Made by a program: the position numbers and the translations under genes. A stretch of DNA of 58,824 nt from Burkholderiales bacterium (lineage in GTDB: Bacteria > Pseudomonadota > Gammaproteobacteria > Burkholderiales > Burkholderiaceae_D), in assembly GCA_016177875.1 (NCBI GenBank), contig JACOUL010000019.1:1-58824 (forward strand), written 5' to 3'. This document shows, in pieces, positions 16,156-26,717 of the stretch (position 1 is the stretch's first letter; the number at the start of each line of letters is the position of its first letter). The notes beneath the pieces were generated by a model, which saw only the letters and a list, made by a program, of their open reading frames with translations, did not search any database and was not told the DNA's origin.

Positions 16156-18620
16156 CTTCGAACACCGTCCGGGGGGACTCGCAAGACTCCTCTCCGGCCT
16201 TGACTTTCCCCCGCTCTTCTCCGCTAGTACGGCGCCTGGCGGTTCGCGAATGGCTCACCATCCTGCTTGTTCTCGTTGTATTGGCCGGCGCACTGGGTTG
16301 GCAAAATGGCCTTGGTCGACTCGATCAGACGCTGTATGACGAATTCATTTCATTGAATAGCCGCGCAGCACGCGAAGACATCATCATCGTTGCGATTGAC
16401 GATTACAGCCTGGTACAACTCGGACGCTGGCCTTGGCCGCGCAATGTGCATGCGCAATTGATCGATCGGCTCGCCCAGGCAAAACCGCTCGTCATCGGCC
16501 TGGATGTCATTCTCAGTGAAGCCGAACGCGGCCAGGAAGGAAAACGGCCGGGCGATGCAAGCTTGGCGGCGACGCTTGCAAAATACAATTCCACGGTATT
16601 ACCGGTCGTAACCGCAAATGCCGGCAGCGGATTAACGGCAGCGCCACCCATTCCGGAATTTGCCCGCAGCGCCCGCGCGCTGGGTCACATCAACCTCGAC
16701 CACGACGCTGACGGCGTCGTGCGCAGCGTTTTTCTACATGAAGGCAAAGACGGTACTTGGTGGCCGCATTTTTCATTAGCGCTCGCGCAAACCGGTATCG
16801 CCAACGCGCAAACGGCACGCAAAACTTACCGCGAAGTACAGATTGCAGCGCCAAACACAGCGCCGGCTGCGCAACGCGTCAGCGATATTTTTTATTCCAC
16901 ATCGGGCTGGTTGCGCAGCAACCGTCTTCATATACCTTTTGCCGGCAAGAATGGGCATTTCCGCTCAGTGCCCTATGTTGCCGTGCTGCGTGGAGAAGTG
17001 CCGCCGCAATTTTTCACCGATAAGTTCGTATTGGTAGGCGCCACGGCGGCCGGCATGACCGACTCGTATCCAACCCCGGTGTCCGCCGAATCGGGAGCGA
17101 TGCCGGGCATAGAAATCAATGCCAACATTCTCGCAAGCCTGCTTGACCATCAATCAATCGCTATCGCTCAACCCTGGCAAACGGCCATATTTTCGGTTGT
17201 GCCGGTGCTGATCGCCCTGCTTTGCTATTTTCTTTTGCCACCGCGGCTCTCGCTGCTCATGACTGCCGCCTTGCTGCTGACAACACTTGCCGCAAGCTAC
17301 TTAATACTACGTAGCGGTGTGTGGATCGCTCCTTCAGCCGGGCTGCTGGCGCTCTTGATTTCCTATCCGTTATGGAGCTGGCGGCGCCTGGAAGCCGCCA
17401 TCACTTATCTCAGCCAAGAATTCATGCGCTTGGATAAAGAACCTCACCTGCTGCCGGAAGTACAGAAGGATGCCGATCAAATCGAAGACGTGCTGGAACA
17501 GCGCATGAATGCCATGGAGACAGCAGCCCGGCGTGTACGCGACTTACGCCAGTTCGTCTCCGATAGTTTGGATAGCCTGCCGGATGCCACACTGGTGACG
17601 ACCATCGACGGGCATGTTTTGTTGGCGAACAAGCACGCGAATGCTTATTTCGCTTCGATCGGTTTTCATGATGTGCATGGCGCGCTGTTACCTTACCTAT
17701 TTACCCCGCTGATTTCGCCCGAGCCGATCAATCAGAATTTTCCCGGCAAGTTCGACTGGTGGCAGTTGCTCGATCTGCAGCATGTGCCGCTTTTAGCCGA
17801 AGGCATCAGCGTGCAAGATCCGCAAGGACGCGACTTACTGGTCAAGAGTGCGCCCAGCCGTTCGGCAGCCAATGTGTTGACCGGTTGGATCGTCAGCATC
17901 GTCGACATTTCGCCGATCCGCGCAGCGGAACGCAGCCGTGACGAGACCTTGCGCTTCCTCTCGCATGACATGCGCGCACCGCAAGCATCGATCTTGGCGC
18001 TCTTGGAATTGCAGCACGATCAGGCCTCTGCCTTGCCGCAAGACGAACTCTTTTCCCGCATCGAAAAAGCGACGCGTAAGACGCTGGGACTGGCGGACAA
18101 TTTCGTGCAATTGGCGCGCGCCGAATCGCATGAATACCGATTGGAAGAAGTCGATTTCCAAGATTTGCTGTATGACGCAACCGACGAGATGTGGTCGCTG
18201 GCGCGCAGCAAAAATATTGAGTTGGCAACCGATGTACCGGAAGGCGAATTTCCGGTGGAAGTCGACCGCGCTTTGATGACGCGTGCCCTGGTCAATTTAC
18301 TGTCGAACGCCATCAACTACAGCTCGCCGAATACCAAAGTGACGTGCACGGTCCACCTACAAGATACGCTGGAAGGTGCTCAAGTGCTTTGCAGCATCCG
18401 TGACCAGGGCTACGGCATCGCGCCCGGCGATCAAATCAAACTCTTCCGGCGTTTTCAACGCGTGGATACCCCTAATCAACCGCGCCATGACGGCATCGGC
18501 CTCGGCCTCGTATTCGTAAAAACGGTGATCGAACGCCATAGCGGCCAGATTAGCTTTGCCAGCAAGCTAGGCGAAGGCACCGAATTCACCATCGTCTTGC
18601 CGGCGGCACTGCCGGAATAA
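16152..18620 (+). CDS. CHASE2 domain sensor histidine kinase
   Basis: Inner-membrane sensor kinase of 822 residues. One membrane helix (about 33-52) is followed by a periplasmic CHASE2 domain (about 55-340; [28 protein letters not shown]), three membrane helices (about 336-415), a coiled linker, a PAS-like region (about 470-590) and the kinase core: H-box His605 in [10 protein letters not shown]-box [12 protein letters not shown]1 RDQGYGIAP and G2 [10 protein letters not shown]. Translation probably starts at a TTG that overlaps the preceding stop (TTGA), so coupling is likely. Its presumed partner is the OmpR-type regulator at the head of the operon. Signal unknown. Confidence 0.88.
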   Translation: MTSNTVRGDSQDSSPALTFPRSSPLVRRLAVREWLTILLVLVVLAGALGWQNGLGRLDQTLYDEFISLNSRAAREDIIIVAIDDYSLVQLGRWPWPRNVHAQLIDRLAQAKPLVIGLDVILSEAERGQEGKRPGDASLAATLAKYNSTVLPVVTANAGSGLTAAPPIPEFARSARALGHINLDHDADGVVRSVFLHEGKDGTWWPHFSLALAQTGIANAQTARKTYREVQIAAPNTAPAAQRVSDIFYSTSGWLRSNRLHIPFAGKNGHFRSVPYVAVLRGEVPPQFFTDKFVLVGATAAGMTDSYPTPVSAESGAMPGIEINANILASLLDHQSIAIAQPWQTAIFSVVPVLIALLCYFLLPPRLSLLMTAALLLTTLAASYLILRSGVWIAPSAGLLALLISYPLWSWRRLEAAITYLSQEFMRLDKEPHLLPEVQKDADQIEDVLEQRMNAMETAARRVRDLRQFVSDSLDSLPDATLVTTIDGHVLLANKHANAYFASIGFHDVHGALLPYLFTPLISPEPINQNFPGKFDWWQLLDLQHVPLLAEGISVQDPQGRDLLVKSAPSRSAANVLTGWIVSIVDISPIRAAERSRDETLRFLSHDMRAPQASILALLELQHDQASALPQDELFSRIEKATRKTLGLADNFVQLARAESHEYRLEEVDFQDLLYDATDEMWSLARSKNIELATDVPEGEFPVEVDRALMTRALVNLLSNAINYSSPNTKVTCTVHLQDTLEGAQVLCSIRDQGYGIAPGDQIKLFRRFQRVDTPNQPRHDGIGLGLVFVKTVIERHSGQISFASKLGEGTEFTIVLPAALPE

Positions 18621-18659
18621 TTGCCAGTTTTATCATCTTCGTTCTAAGGTGCAACCGGC

Positions 18660-18665
18660 TATAAT
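18660..18665 (+). promoter_or_regulatory. Likely -10 box of the hemA promoter
   Basis: A perfect TATAAT lies 34 bases before the chosen hemA ATG. The -35 region is poor (no TTGACA-like hexamer at 16-18 bases). It supports the shorter hemA start at 18700 over an upstream frame opening. Confidence 0.45.
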
Positions 18666-18699
18666 GCTGAGTGTTCCCTGTATGACGTGCCCTACCGAG

Positions 18700-19983
18700 A
18701 TGCAATTTCTTGCCGTCGGCCTCAACCACACGACCGCGCCGCTGTCTTTGCGTGAAAAAGTGGCATTTCCGGCTGACCAACTCGGTCAGGCGGTGGCTTC
18801 CGCACGTGCATGGCTTGGCGGACACACTGCCGCCGATGAGGAAACGGCAATTTTGTCCACATGCAATCGCACGGAATTGTATGCCGCGAGCCACGGCGCT
18901 GCCGGTGTCGAAGCCGCCAGCGACGCCGTCGCGCACTTTCTGGCGGAATATCATCGCCTACCGTTTGGCGAGCTTCGTCCTCACCTTTATGCGCTGCCGC
19001 AAGACAGCGCGGTGCGGCACGCTTTCCGCGTAGCCTCCGGTTTGGATTCCATGGTCCTGGGAGAGCCGCAAATTCTCGGGCAAATGAAAGATGCCGTGCG
19101 CCAAGCGGAAGCAGCCGGCGGGCTTGGCACTTATTTGCATCAAATGTTCCAACGTACTTTTGCGGTAGCAAAGGAGGTACGCAGCACCACCGCCATCGGC
19201 GCTCACAGCGTATCGATGGCCGCCGCCGCCGTGCGGCTGTCGCAGCGAATTTTTGATTCGATCGCAGAACAACACGTGTTGTTCATTGGGGCCGGAGAAA
19301 TGATCGAATTGTGCGCGACGCACTTCGCCGCACAAAATCCAAAGTCGCTGACGGTCGCCAATCGCACTCTGGAACGCGGTGAACAGCTTGCCCACCGTTT
19401 CAGCGGCCGTGCGATTCGTTTAGCCGACCTGCCGGACCAATTGGCCAAATTCGACGTCGTTGTGTCGTCCACCGCATCCTCTTTGCCGATCATCGGCTTA
19501 GGCTTGGTCGAACGCGCGATCAAGGCGCGCCGCCACAAGCCTATGTTCATGGTAGACCTCGCGGTACCGCGCGATATCGAAGCTGAAGTCGGCCGCCTGG
19601 ACGATGTATTTCTCTACACCGTGGACGACCTCGCTTCGGTTGTGCAAACCGGCATGGAAAATCGGCAAGCCGCTATCGCGCAAGCCGAAGCCATCATCGA
19701 AACACGTGTGCAATCCTTCATGCATTGGGTTGATAGCCGTGCCGTTGTTCCCTTAATTCAGGAATTGCATGAGACGAGTGAAGCCATGCGTTTGGCCGAA
19801 CTGGAGCGCGCCAAAAAATTGTTGGCAAAGGGAGAGAATATCGACGCTGTCTTGGAAGCGCTCTCCAAAGGTTTAACCGCCAAATTCCTGCATGGCCCTC
19901 AACAAGCCTTACATGATGCGCAGGGCGACGAACGTGCGCGCTTGGCAGCCTTATTGCCGCATCTCTTCCGCACCAAGCGCTAG
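18700..19983 (+). CDS. hemA: Glutamyl-tRNA reductase
   Basis: NADPH-dependent reduction of glutamyl-tRNA to glutamate-1-semialdehyde, the first committed step of C5-pathway haem synthesis. The 427-residue protein begins [20 protein letters not shown]; the catalytic cysteine is Cys55 in [24 protein letters not shown] and the NADPH-binding [13 protein letters not shown] are present. The frame continues upstream to 18649 but a TATAAT box at 18660 makes the ATG at 18700 more credible. hemA-prfA-prmC is a conserved order; here it is interrupted by dsbB. Confidence 0.95.
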   Translation: MQFLAVGLNHTTAPLSLREKVAFPADQLGQAVASARAWLGGHTAADEETAILSTCNRTELYAASHGAAGVEAASDAVAHFLAEYHRLPFGELRPHLYALPQDSAVRHAFRVASGLDSMVLGEPQILGQMKDAVRQAEAAGGLGTYLHQMFQRTFAVAKEVRSTTAIGAHSVSMAAAAVRLSQRIFDSIAEQHVLFIGAGEMIELCATHFAAQNPKSLTVANRTLERGEQLAHRFSGRAIRLADLPDQLAKFDVVVSSTASSLPIIGLGLVERAIKARRHKPMFMVDLAVPRDIEAEVGRLDDVFLYTVDDLASVVQTGMENRQAAIAQAEAIIETRVQSFMHWVDSRAVVPLIQELHETSEAMRLAELERAKKLLAKGENIDAVLEALSKGLTAKFLHGPQQALHDAQGDERARLAALLPHLFRTKR

Positions 19984-20056
19984 CGACGCCACCCCACTCG
20001 CTTGCGGCTGCCGGCTGATATGACCGGCTTGTGAACACCATTATCGAAAAATTCGC

Positions 20057-21139
20057 ATGAAACCCTCATTGCTTACCAAACTGGATCAATTGACACATCG
20101 CTTGGCAGAAGTCAGCGAATTGCTGATGCAGGAAAATGCAACGTCGAACATGGACAACTATCGCAAGCTCACGCGCGAACACGCGGAGCTAGGGCCATTG
20201 GTTGCGCTCTATCAGGATTACGTTAAGGCAGATAGCGACATCAAAACGGCGCAGGAATTACTGACGGACCCGGACATGAAGGAATTCGCGCAGGAAGAAG
20301 TTGCTTCCGCCAAATCGCGCATGGAACATCTGGAAATCGAGCTGCAAAAAATGCTGCTGCCGAAGGACCCGAATGACGAGCGCAACATCTTCTTGGAAAT
20401 CCGAGCCGGCACCGGCGGCGATGAGGCGGGACTATTCGCCGGCGACTTGCTGCGTATGTACACTCGCTTTGCGGAGCGCAATCGATGGCAGGCCGAGCTC
20501 ATTTCCGAATCGCCGTCCGAGCTGGGCGGCTACAAGGAAGTCATCGTACGCATCGCTGGTTATGGCGCGTATTCCAAACTGAAATTCGAATCCGGCGGCC
20601 ACCGTGTGCAGCGTGTGCCGGCCACGGAAACGCAAGGCCGCATTCACACTTCCGCGTGCACGGTAGCGGTGATGCCGGAAGCCGATGAAGTTGAAGACGT
20701 CAATATTAATCCGGCCGATTTGCGCATCGACACCTTCCGCGCATCGGGCGCAGGCGGCCAGCACATCAACAAAACGGATTCCGCGGTACGCATTACGCAT
20801 CTTCCGACAGGCATCGTCGTTGAGTGTCAGGACGACCGTAGCCAGCACAAGAACAAAGCGCAAGCGATGAAGGTGCTGGCCGCGCGCATCAAGGATGTGC
20901 AAATGCGCGAGCAGCAAGCCAAGGAAGCCGCCACGCGCAAATCGCTGATCGGCTCGGGCGACCGTAGCGAGCGCATTCGCACGTATAATTTTCCCCAAGG
21001 CCGCATGACCGACCACCGCATTAATCTGACGCTCTACAAGCTGGATTTCATCATGGATGGCGACTTGGAAGAGTTGACCAATGCATTGGCTGCGGAGCAT
21101 CAAGCAGAGTTGTTGGCGGAATTAGCGGAAAGTACCTAA
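20057..21139 (+). CDS. prfA: Peptide chain release factor 1
   Basis: Recognises UAA and UAG stop codons and triggers peptidyl-tRNA hydrolysis. The 360-residue protein carries the catalytic Gly233-Gly-Gln235 motif ([16 protein letters not shown]) and the anticodon-like P-A-T tripeptide at 188-190 ([10 protein letters not shown]), which distinguishes RF1 from RF2 (SPF). The Gln of GGQ is the methylation target of PrmC, encoded 0.5 kb downstream. A 74-base gap separates it from hemA. Confidence 0.97.
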   Translation: MKPSLLTKLDQLTHRLAEVSELLMQENATSNMDNYRKLTREHAELGPLVALYQDYVKADSDIKTAQELLTDPDMKEFAQEEVASAKSRMEHLEIELQKMLLPKDPNDERNIFLEIRAGTGGDEAGLFAGDLLRMYTRFAERNRWQAELISESPSELGGYKEVIVRIAGYGAYSKLKFESGGHRVQRVPATETQGRIHTSACTVAVMPEADEVEDVNINPADLRIDTFRASGAGGQHINKTDSAVRITHLPTGIVVECQDDRSQHKNKAQAMKVLAARIKDVQMREQQAKEAATRKSLIGSGDRSERIRTYNFPQGRMTDHRINLTLYKLDFIMDGDLEELTNALAAEHQAELLAELAEST

Positions 21140-21216
21140 GCATTTGCAATGCCGCTTCGAAACTATTTACGAAATCATCGATCAATAACGCTGTTATTCA
21201 TTTATCAGAATCCAAT

Positions 21217-21693
21217 ATGAAAAACTCCAAATACGTTTTGCTTGCTGTTGCGCTCGCTGCGTTCGGAACATTGGGCGCAGGTTTGTACGCCCAATTCGTC
21301 GAACATATGTACCCTTGTCCCTGGTGCGTCGTCCAGCGCTATATCTTTGCCGCGATCGGCATCATTGCTTTAGTCACGGCCTTCCTGCCTGAGCATTTTA
21401 CACGCATAGGCGCCGGTCTCGGCATGCTGACTGCGCTTGGCGGAATCGGCGCGGCATCATGGCTAATGTGGGTGCAAGCCCACCCGTCCGTTTCCTGCGG
21501 CATCGATCCGCTTGAAACTTCTTTGAATAAAATCATCACCGCAAAACTTTTACCCTTCTTATTTAAGGCAGATGGTTTGTGCACCACTGAATATCCGCCG
21601 ATTCTCGGACTCACCGTGCCGAAATGGGCGCTTGTGTGGTTTATCATTTTCACGATTACGCTGGCTTGGACGACCTTCCGGCGCAAACGCTAA
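21217..21693 (+). CDS. dsbB: Disulfide bond formation protein B
   Basis: Four-helix inner-membrane protein (158 residues) that reoxidises DsbA and passes electrons to quinone. Both functional cysteine pairs are present: Cys34/Cys37 in PCPWC in the first periplasmic loop, and Cys94/Cys122 in the second loop (VSCGIDPLE ... DGLCT). The Arg that follows the first pair (VVQRY) is the conserved quinone-site residue. It sits between prfA and prmC, which are usually adjacent, and its stop is one base before the prmC start. Confidence 0.93.
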   Translation: MKNSKYVLLAVALAAFGTLGAGLYAQFVEHMYPCPWCVVQRYIFAAIGIIALVTAFLPEHFTRIGAGLGMLTALGGIGAASWLMWVQAHPSVSCGIDPLETSLNKIITAKLLPFLFKADGLCTTEYPPILGLTVPKWALVWFIIFTITLAWTTFRRKR

Positions 21694-21694
21694 G

Positions 21695-22534
21695 GTGAGT
21701 ACACCAGCGTTTTCCGTGATCCCGGGCAGCACGATCGCTGCCTTGCTGAAAAATGCGCCTTTACCGCCGCTGGAAATGCGTATTTTGCTCGGACAAGCAT
21801 TAAGCTTGTCGCGCGTACAGCTGATTACACAGGATAATCGCTGCTTTTCAGGAGACGAAGCACAACGCCTATCGTCGCTCATCAACCGCCGCATTAACGG
21901 CGAACCCATCGCCTACATCGTCGGCCAGCGCGAATTCCATGGCCTCGACTTTCATGTCACGCCCGACGTGTTGATCCCACGTCCGGAAACAGAGTTGCTG
22001 GTGGAATTATCCCTGGAGCGACTGCCCCGCAGAGGCTGTGTTCTCGATATGGGAACCGGCTCCGGCGCGATTGCAGTAGCGATCGCTCATGCGCGTCTCG
22101 ATGCACAAGTCACCGCCTTGGATGCAAGTGAAGCAGCGCTAGTTATTGCGCAGCGAAATGTCGCTCAGCATGGAGTCCAAGCACGATTGCTGCAAAGCGA
22201 CTGGTATAGCAAAATTGGCGCAGAGCGCTTCGATATCATCGTTGCCAATCCTCCCTATATTCGTCATGGCGATGAACATCTGTCGCAAGGTGATTTACGC
22301 TTTGAACCAATCGACGCTCTCACCGATCATGGCGATGGTCTGACGGCACTAACCACGATCATTGAAGGGGCGCGGGCACATCTAAACCCGAATGGCTGGC
22401 TACTGATGGAACATGGCTACGACCAAGCCGAATCAGTACGTCAACTGCTCAACACGCGGGGATTTGCGGAAGTCCAAAGCTGGCTCGACTTGGCCGGCAT
22501 CGAACGTGTATCAGGAGGAATTGCAGCCGCGTAG
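21695..22534 (+). CDS. prmC: Release factor glutamine N5-methyltransferase
   Basis: Methylates the glutamine of the GGQ motif of RF1/RF2, using S-adenosylmethionine. The SAM-binding motif is VLDMGTGSGAIAVAIA, and the diagnostic NPPY catalytic motif is in VANPPYIRHGD. A helical N-terminal substrate-binding domain carries PIAYIVGQREFHG and IPRPETELLVE. The long open frame overlaps dsbB; a GTG at 21695, directly after the dsbB stop, gives a 279-residue protein of normal length and is the likely start. Functionally linked to prfA just upstream. Confidence 0.93.
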   Translation: MSTPAFSVIPGSTIAALLKNAPLPPLEMRILLGQALSLSRVQLITQDNRCFSGDEAQRLSSLINRRINGEPIAYIVGQREFHGLDFHVTPDVLIPRPETELLVELSLERLPRRGCVLDMGTGSGAIAVAIAHARLDAQVTALDASEAALVIAQRNVAQHGVQARLLQSDWYSKIGAERFDIIVANPPYIRHGDEHLSQGDLRFEPIDALTDHGDGLTALTTIIEGARAHLNPNGWLLMEHGYDQAESVRQLLNTRGFAEVQSWLDLAGIERVSGGIAAA

Positions 22535-22558
22535 TCTTCTGCGCGGCTGCAAATTGCG

Positions 22559-22900
22559 TTACTTAATCAAGCGAAGAGCAAAGGGGACGCGGAAATTTTG
22601 TCCTTTGGAGACGGCAATTGCCCCCATGATGGAAAAAACCAAATGACAAATGCCCACCGCAAGCATAACGATCGCGCCGATGAGGACAACCATCAAAATC
22701 ACCCCAGCGACATATCCGATCATTGCAGTAATGGACCAATTCAGCGCTTCTTTGGCTTGGTCTTGGATATAGGCGTCATCTTTTTTGGTTAAGAAAAGAA
22801 TCAAGCCGGGAATAAACCCGAAAAAGATTGTACCGACCCAGATCAGCAAGGCAGTGTTTTTTGTATCTTGGGAAATTTCCTGCGCAACTTCGCCATCCAT
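22559..22900 (-). CDS. DUF4870 / Tic20-like membrane protein
   Basis: A 113-residue integral membrane protein with three or four hydrophobic segments (about 17-37, 55-85 and 88-98). The segments WVGTIFFGFIPGLILFLTKKDDAYIQDQAKEALNWSI and the HLVFSIMGAIAVSKGQ ending match the pattern of the DUF4870 family: membrane helix, short charged loop with a conserved Gln-Ala-Lys-Glu-Ala-Leu-Asn-Trp segment, then more helices. Function is unknown. It is convergent with prmC, with 24 bases between them. Confidence 0.82.
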   Translation of the reverse strand: MDGEVAQEISQDTKNTALLIWVGTIFFGFIPGLILFLTKKDDAYIQDQAKEALNWSITAMIGYVAGVILMVVLIGAIVMLAVGICHLVFSIMGAIAVSKGQNFRVPFALRLIK

Positions 22901-23019
22901 GAGCTTCTCCCTGTATTAATTAATTATGGCGATTCAAAGGCATCGCCTATGCCTTAAGCTTCTTTTGCGGCCATTGTAAGCTGAAAAATGGAGAGTTTGG
23001 CAACTGGTTCCTCAAGATT

Positions 23020-23757
23020 TCAACGATCTGTCGCACTTCTTGTCATTCCGCTCGTCCGCCTCAGCCTGGATAAGCAGTCTTTACTGAATTTTTTGACGGC
23101 TTCAGCCGCCTCGTTCGGCACAATCTGCAAAATCATATGAGGCGCCTCAAATACCCTGATTTCCATGGATGGTATTTCTTCAGCGATTTTACGCATGGCT
23201 GATGCCGGCACGACGCAATCATGCATGCCTTGCAAATACAGCATAGGCACTTGCATTTTCTTTAATTTTTTTCGACAGTCGACGTCGAGCACTGCATGGA
23301 TTCGCGCCCGTAACACTTCTTTCGAAGGCAGGCTCAATGCATGACGAAATGCATTACGCCATCGTGTTGAGGCAAAACGTCCGAATAGACATAATTCCGC
23401 TATCCAATGCATGCTTGGCCCGACAGGAAGAATGCTGGTCAAGCACTTGAATGGCTTCAATAGGGGATAAGGATTGCTGGCAAAAGTGCCGCATAACACG
23501 ACGCCGGCCAAATTTGGTAGGCACGCGGAAGCCAATAAGATTGCAACCGGTCCCGAAAAAGACTCTCCCAATAAAATAAACGGCTCATTTTGCGGAAGAT
23601 ATGTTTGGCTAAACACCGCCAGGTCTTCGTAGCCGAGCGGTTCGTTTTCAAGATAAGAGACGATGGTAGCCACCATGTCCGGCCCCAGGGCGGAAACAAA
23701 GTCGCCGAATAACGCGGCATTACCGTGCATTCCGGGAAGAAGAACGATCGCCACCAT
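23020..23757 (-). CDS. Alpha/beta hydrolase
   Basis: Putative hydrolase or esterase of 245 residues. It shows the order of an alpha/beta hydrolase: HG oxyanion region in LLPGMHGNAALF, nucleophile elbow GESFSG, acid Asp in LQGMHDCVVPAS and His in FEAPHMILQIVP. The open frame extends to 23946 on the minus strand, but the first 63 residues lack any fold features and the ATG at 23757 starts directly at the first strand (MVAIVLLPG), so the short form is chosen. Substrate unknown. It is divergent from tex, with 218 bases between, in which no other gene is seen. Confidence 0.78.
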   Translation of the reverse strand: MVAIVLLPGMHGNAALFGDFVSALGPDMVATIVSYLENEPLGYEDLAVFSQTYLPQNEPFILLGESFSGPVAILLASACLPNLAGVVLCGTFASNPYPLLKPFKCLTSILPVGPSMHWIAELCLFGRFASTRWRNAFRHALSLPSKEVLRARIHAVLDVDCRKKLKKMQVPMLYLQGMHDCVVPASAMRKIAEEIPSMEIRVFEAPHMILQIVPNEAAEAVKKFSKDCLSRLRRTSGMTRSATDR

Positions 23758-23975
23758 AAGAGGTCCGTATGAGAAAAAAATCGGCAGCAAACGATAGAAA
23801 CAAACATGCGGAGAATATACGGCGGGTAAAATTTTAACAAGCGCGCCACCGCACGCCCCCCTTTGCATTGCATCAGGCAACCCGCCTTTCACCCCTCGAT
23901 TCACCACCTTGTCAAGACTGTTTTTTGACGGCCGATTCGGTATCATGCCCGCTTCATTTCGACGATTGAGTTGCC

Positions 23976-26318
23976 ATGTTGCCTTCTATTGAACAACGCC
24001 TCGCTACAGAACTTGCCGCCAAGCCGGTTCAAGTGGCGGCGGCTGTCGCCCTCTTGGATGAAGGCGCGACCGTGCCTTTTATTGCTCGCTATCGTAAAGA
24101 AGCAACCGGCGGATTGGACGATACGCAACTGCGCCTCTTGGAAGAACGGCTACGCTATTTGCGCGAACTGGAAGACCGGCGTGCAGCGATCATCGCTTCG
24201 ATTGAAGAGCAAGGCAAGATGACGCCGCCCTTGCTCGATGCGATCACCCACGCGGAAGACAAAACGCGTTTGGAAGATTTGTATCTGCCGTACAAACCCA
24301 AACGCCGCACCAAGGCACAAATCGCGGCAGAGGCTGGCTTGACTACCTTGGCTGATGCATTGTCGGCCGACCCAACCCTCAACCCGGAACAAGAAGCCGC
24401 CCACTATCTGAAACCCTCCTTCACCACGGACAACGGCGACAATCCCGGCGTACCCGATGTTAAAGCAGCGCTGGATGGCGCCCGCCAAATTTTGATGGAG
24501 CGCTTTGCCGAAGATGCGACTTTACTGCAGGCGTTACGCGAATATTTGAATGAGCATGGCGTAGTGGAATCGAAAGTCATCGAAGGCAAAGAGGAAGCAG
24601 GCGAGAAATTCGCCGATTACTTTCATTACGCCGAGCCGATCGGCACCATCCCTTCACACCGAGCGCTGGCATTGTTCCGCGGCCGCCGCGAAGAAATGTT
24701 GAACGTGGCGCTGCGTTTGGATTCCGAAGAAGAAAAACCGAAGTGGGATGCGCCGCATAATCCATGCGAAGGTCGCATTGCGCAGCGCTTCGGCATTTCC
24801 AACCAAGGCCGCGCCGCCGACAAATGGTTGACCGATACGGTACGTTGGACTTGGCGCGTGAAAATTTTCATGCACTTGGAAACCGAGTTGATGACCACGT
24901 TACGCGAGAAATCGGAAGCCGAAGCGATCAATGTATTTGCGCGCAATTTGAAGGATTTGCTGTTGGCGGCGCCGGCTGGTCCACGCACCACCATGGGACT
25001 CGATCCAGGACTGCGCACCGGCGTCAAAGTCGCGGTAGTGGATGCCACCGGCAAGGTAGTCGACACTACAACTATTTATCCGCATCAACCGCGCAATGAT
25101 TGGCACGGCTCCTTGCATACCCTGTCGCAGCTGGCGGAAAAACACAAGGTGTCGCTGATTTCGATCGGCAACGGCACCGCCTCGCGCGAGACTGACAAGC
25201 TCGCGCAAGATCTCATCAAGGCACGTCCGGAATTAAAGCTGACCAAGATCGTTGTATCGGAAGCCGGCGCGTCTGTCTACTCGGCTTCCGAATTCGCATC
25301 GAAAGAATTGCCCGAGCTGGATGTGTCGCTACGCGGCGCCGTATCGATTGCGCGTCGCTTGCAAGACCCCTTGGCAGAGTTGGTGAAAATCGATCCGAAG
25401 TCGATCGGCGTCGGACAATACCAACACGACGTTAGTCAAACACAATTGGCGCGCTCGCTCGATGCGGTTGTCGAAGATTGCGTCAATGCGGTGGGCGTCG
25501 ATGTGAACACGGCTTCGGCACCGCTCCTGGCGCGCGTCTCCGGCTTGAATACGAGCGTTGCACAAAGCATCGTGACTTACCGCGACATGAAAGGCATGTT
25601 TGCATCGCGCACCGACCTGCGCAACGTGCCGCGCTTAGGCGACAAAACCTTTGAACAAGCAGCCGGTTTCTTGCGCATCATGGCAAGCGAAAATCCGCTC
25701 GATGCCTCCGCCGTACACCCCGAGTCTTATCCATTGGTGGAAAAAATCCTGGCCGATATCAAGAAGGATGTAAAGAGCGTGATCGGCGACGGCAAGCTGC
25801 TCAAGACGATTCAGCCTTCGAAATATGCCGATGAAAAATTCGGTGTGCCCACCATTACCGATATTTTGAAAGAGCTGGAAAAGCCGGGGCGCGATCCGCG
25901 TCCGGAATTCACCACCGCCACCTTCAAGGAAGGCGTGGAAGAAATCAGGGATTTGAGACCCGACATGATTTTGGAGGGCGTAGTCACCAACGTCGCCGCT
26001 TTCGGTGCCTTCGTCGACATCGGCGTTCATCAGGATGGCCTGGTGCATATTTCCGCGCTATCGAATACTTTTGTGAAGGATCCGCATACAGTCGTCAAAG
26101 CCGGCCAAGTCGTGAAAGTGAAAGTGCTGGAAATCGATGAGAAACGTAAGCGCATCGCACTGACCATGCGCTTATCCGACTCGGCGCCGGCGCCAGGCGC
26201 GAAGCCCCAGCAGAGAGCCGACCGTAACGATGCAAAACGCTTGTCACAACATCAACATTCTCGCGAACCTGCGGGCAATAGCGCAATGGCTGCCGCCTTT
26301 GCCAAGCTCAAACGTTAG
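23976..26318 (+). CDS. tex: Tex family RNA-binding transcription accessory protein
   Basis: Large cytoplasmic nucleic-acid-binding protein of 780 residues, typical length. The N-terminal helical region ([16 protein letters not shown]) is followed by a YqgF/RNase H-like domain ([16 protein letters not shown]), helix-hairpin-helix motifs ([19 protein letters not shown]-type [20 protein letters not shown]) and a C-terminal S1 domain ([28 protein letters not shown]). The charged tail after about 730 is low-complexity. A strong terminator overlaps its stop codon. Confidence 0.96.
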   Translation: MLPSIEQRLATELAAKPVQVAAAVALLDEGATVPFIARYRKEATGGLDDTQLRLLEERLRYLRELEDRRAAIIASIEEQGKMTPPLLDAITHAEDKTRLEDLYLPYKPKRRTKAQIAAEAGLTTLADALSADPTLNPEQEAAHYLKPSFTTDNGDNPGVPDVKAALDGARQILMERFAEDATLLQALREYLNEHGVVESKVIEGKEEAGEKFADYFHYAEPIGTIPSHRALALFRGRREEMLNVALRLDSEEEKPKWDAPHNPCEGRIAQRFGISNQGRAADKWLTDTVRWTWRVKIFMHLETELMTTLREKSEAEAINVFARNLKDLLLAAPAGPRTTMGLDPGLRTGVKVAVVDATGKVVDTTTIYPHQPRNDWHGSLHTLSQLAEKHKVSLISIGNGTASRETDKLAQDLIKARPELKLTKIVVSEAGASVYSASEFASKELPELDVSLRGAVSIARRLQDPLAELVKIDPKSIGVGQYQHDVSQTQLARSLDAVVEDCVNAVGVDVNTASAPLLARVSGLNTSVAQSIVTYRDMKGMFASRTDLRNVPRLGDKTFEQAAGFLRIMASENPLDASAVHPESYPLVEKILADIKKDVKSVIGDGKLLKTIQPSKYADEKFGVPTITDILKELEKPGRDPRPEFTTATFKEGVEEIRDLRPDMILEGVVTNVAAFGAFVDIGVHQDGLVHISALSNTFVKDPHTVVKAGQVVKVKVLEIDEKRKRIALTMRLSDSAPAPGAKPQQRADRNDAKRLSQHQHSREPAGNSAMAAAFAKLKR

Positions 26319-26369
26319 TGTCCTGAGTCACTAATTCGGCGAACTAACGACGCAGGACACTGGGTTTTT
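26317..26369 (+). terminator. Terminator at the end of tex
   Basis: AGTGTCCTG (26317-26325) pairs with CAGGACACT (26353-26361), with more pairing inside (GTC/GAC, TTCG/CGAA), and TTTTT at 26365-26369. The stem begins within the tex stop codon. Confidence 0.8.
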
Positions 26370-26404
26370 CTTATAATGAGAAAATCTTCAAAAGCGAGGT
26401 AGCT

Positions 26405-26716
26405 ATGAGCGACGTACAAACCTGGATCAAGGAAACCGTGACCCAGCACCCGGTGGTGCTGTTCATGAAGGGTACCGCCCAGTTTCCGCAATGCGGCTTT
26501 TCCAGCCGCGCGGTGCAATTGCTGCAAGCCAGCGGCGCCGAAAATATCGTCACGATCAATGTACTGGAAGACCCGGACATCCGCCAGGGCATCAAGGATT
26601 ATTCCAACTGGCCGACCATTCCCCAGCTGTACATCAAGGGAGAATTCATCGGCGGCTCCGACATCATGTCCGAGATGTTCGAGTCCGGCGAACTGCAGAC
26701 TCTCTTAAAGGGTTAA
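26405..26716 (+). CDS. grxD: Monothiol glutaredoxin, Grx4 type
   Basis: A 103-residue glutaredoxin with the CGFS active site (Cys30 in [14 protein letters not shown]), KGT for glutathione binding at 22-24, the [17 protein letters not shown] block with cis-Pro, and GG/D for glutathione. CGFS glutaredoxins bind a [2Fe-2S] cluster with glutathione and usually work with BolA-type partners; an IbaG/BolA protein is encoded at 52777-53019. A TATAAT box (26372-26377) lies 28 bases upstream of the ATG, though with a poor -35. ubiX follows after one base. Confidence 0.95.
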   Translation: MSDVQTWIKETVTQHPVVLFMKGTAQFPQCGFSSRAVQLLQASGAENIVTINVLEDPDIRQGIKDYSNWPTIPQLYIKGEFIGGSDIMSEMFESGELQTLLKG

Positions 26717-26717
26717 G

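Noticed and set aside
19984..20056. A CCCCACTCGCTTGCGGCT stretch after hemA similar to the CCCCACTCGCCTTGCGGCT stretch in the rRNA leader (63-81)
   Set aside because: The match is under 20 bases with a one-base gap and no further similarity, so it could be chance or a minor repeat; two copies are not enough to define one.
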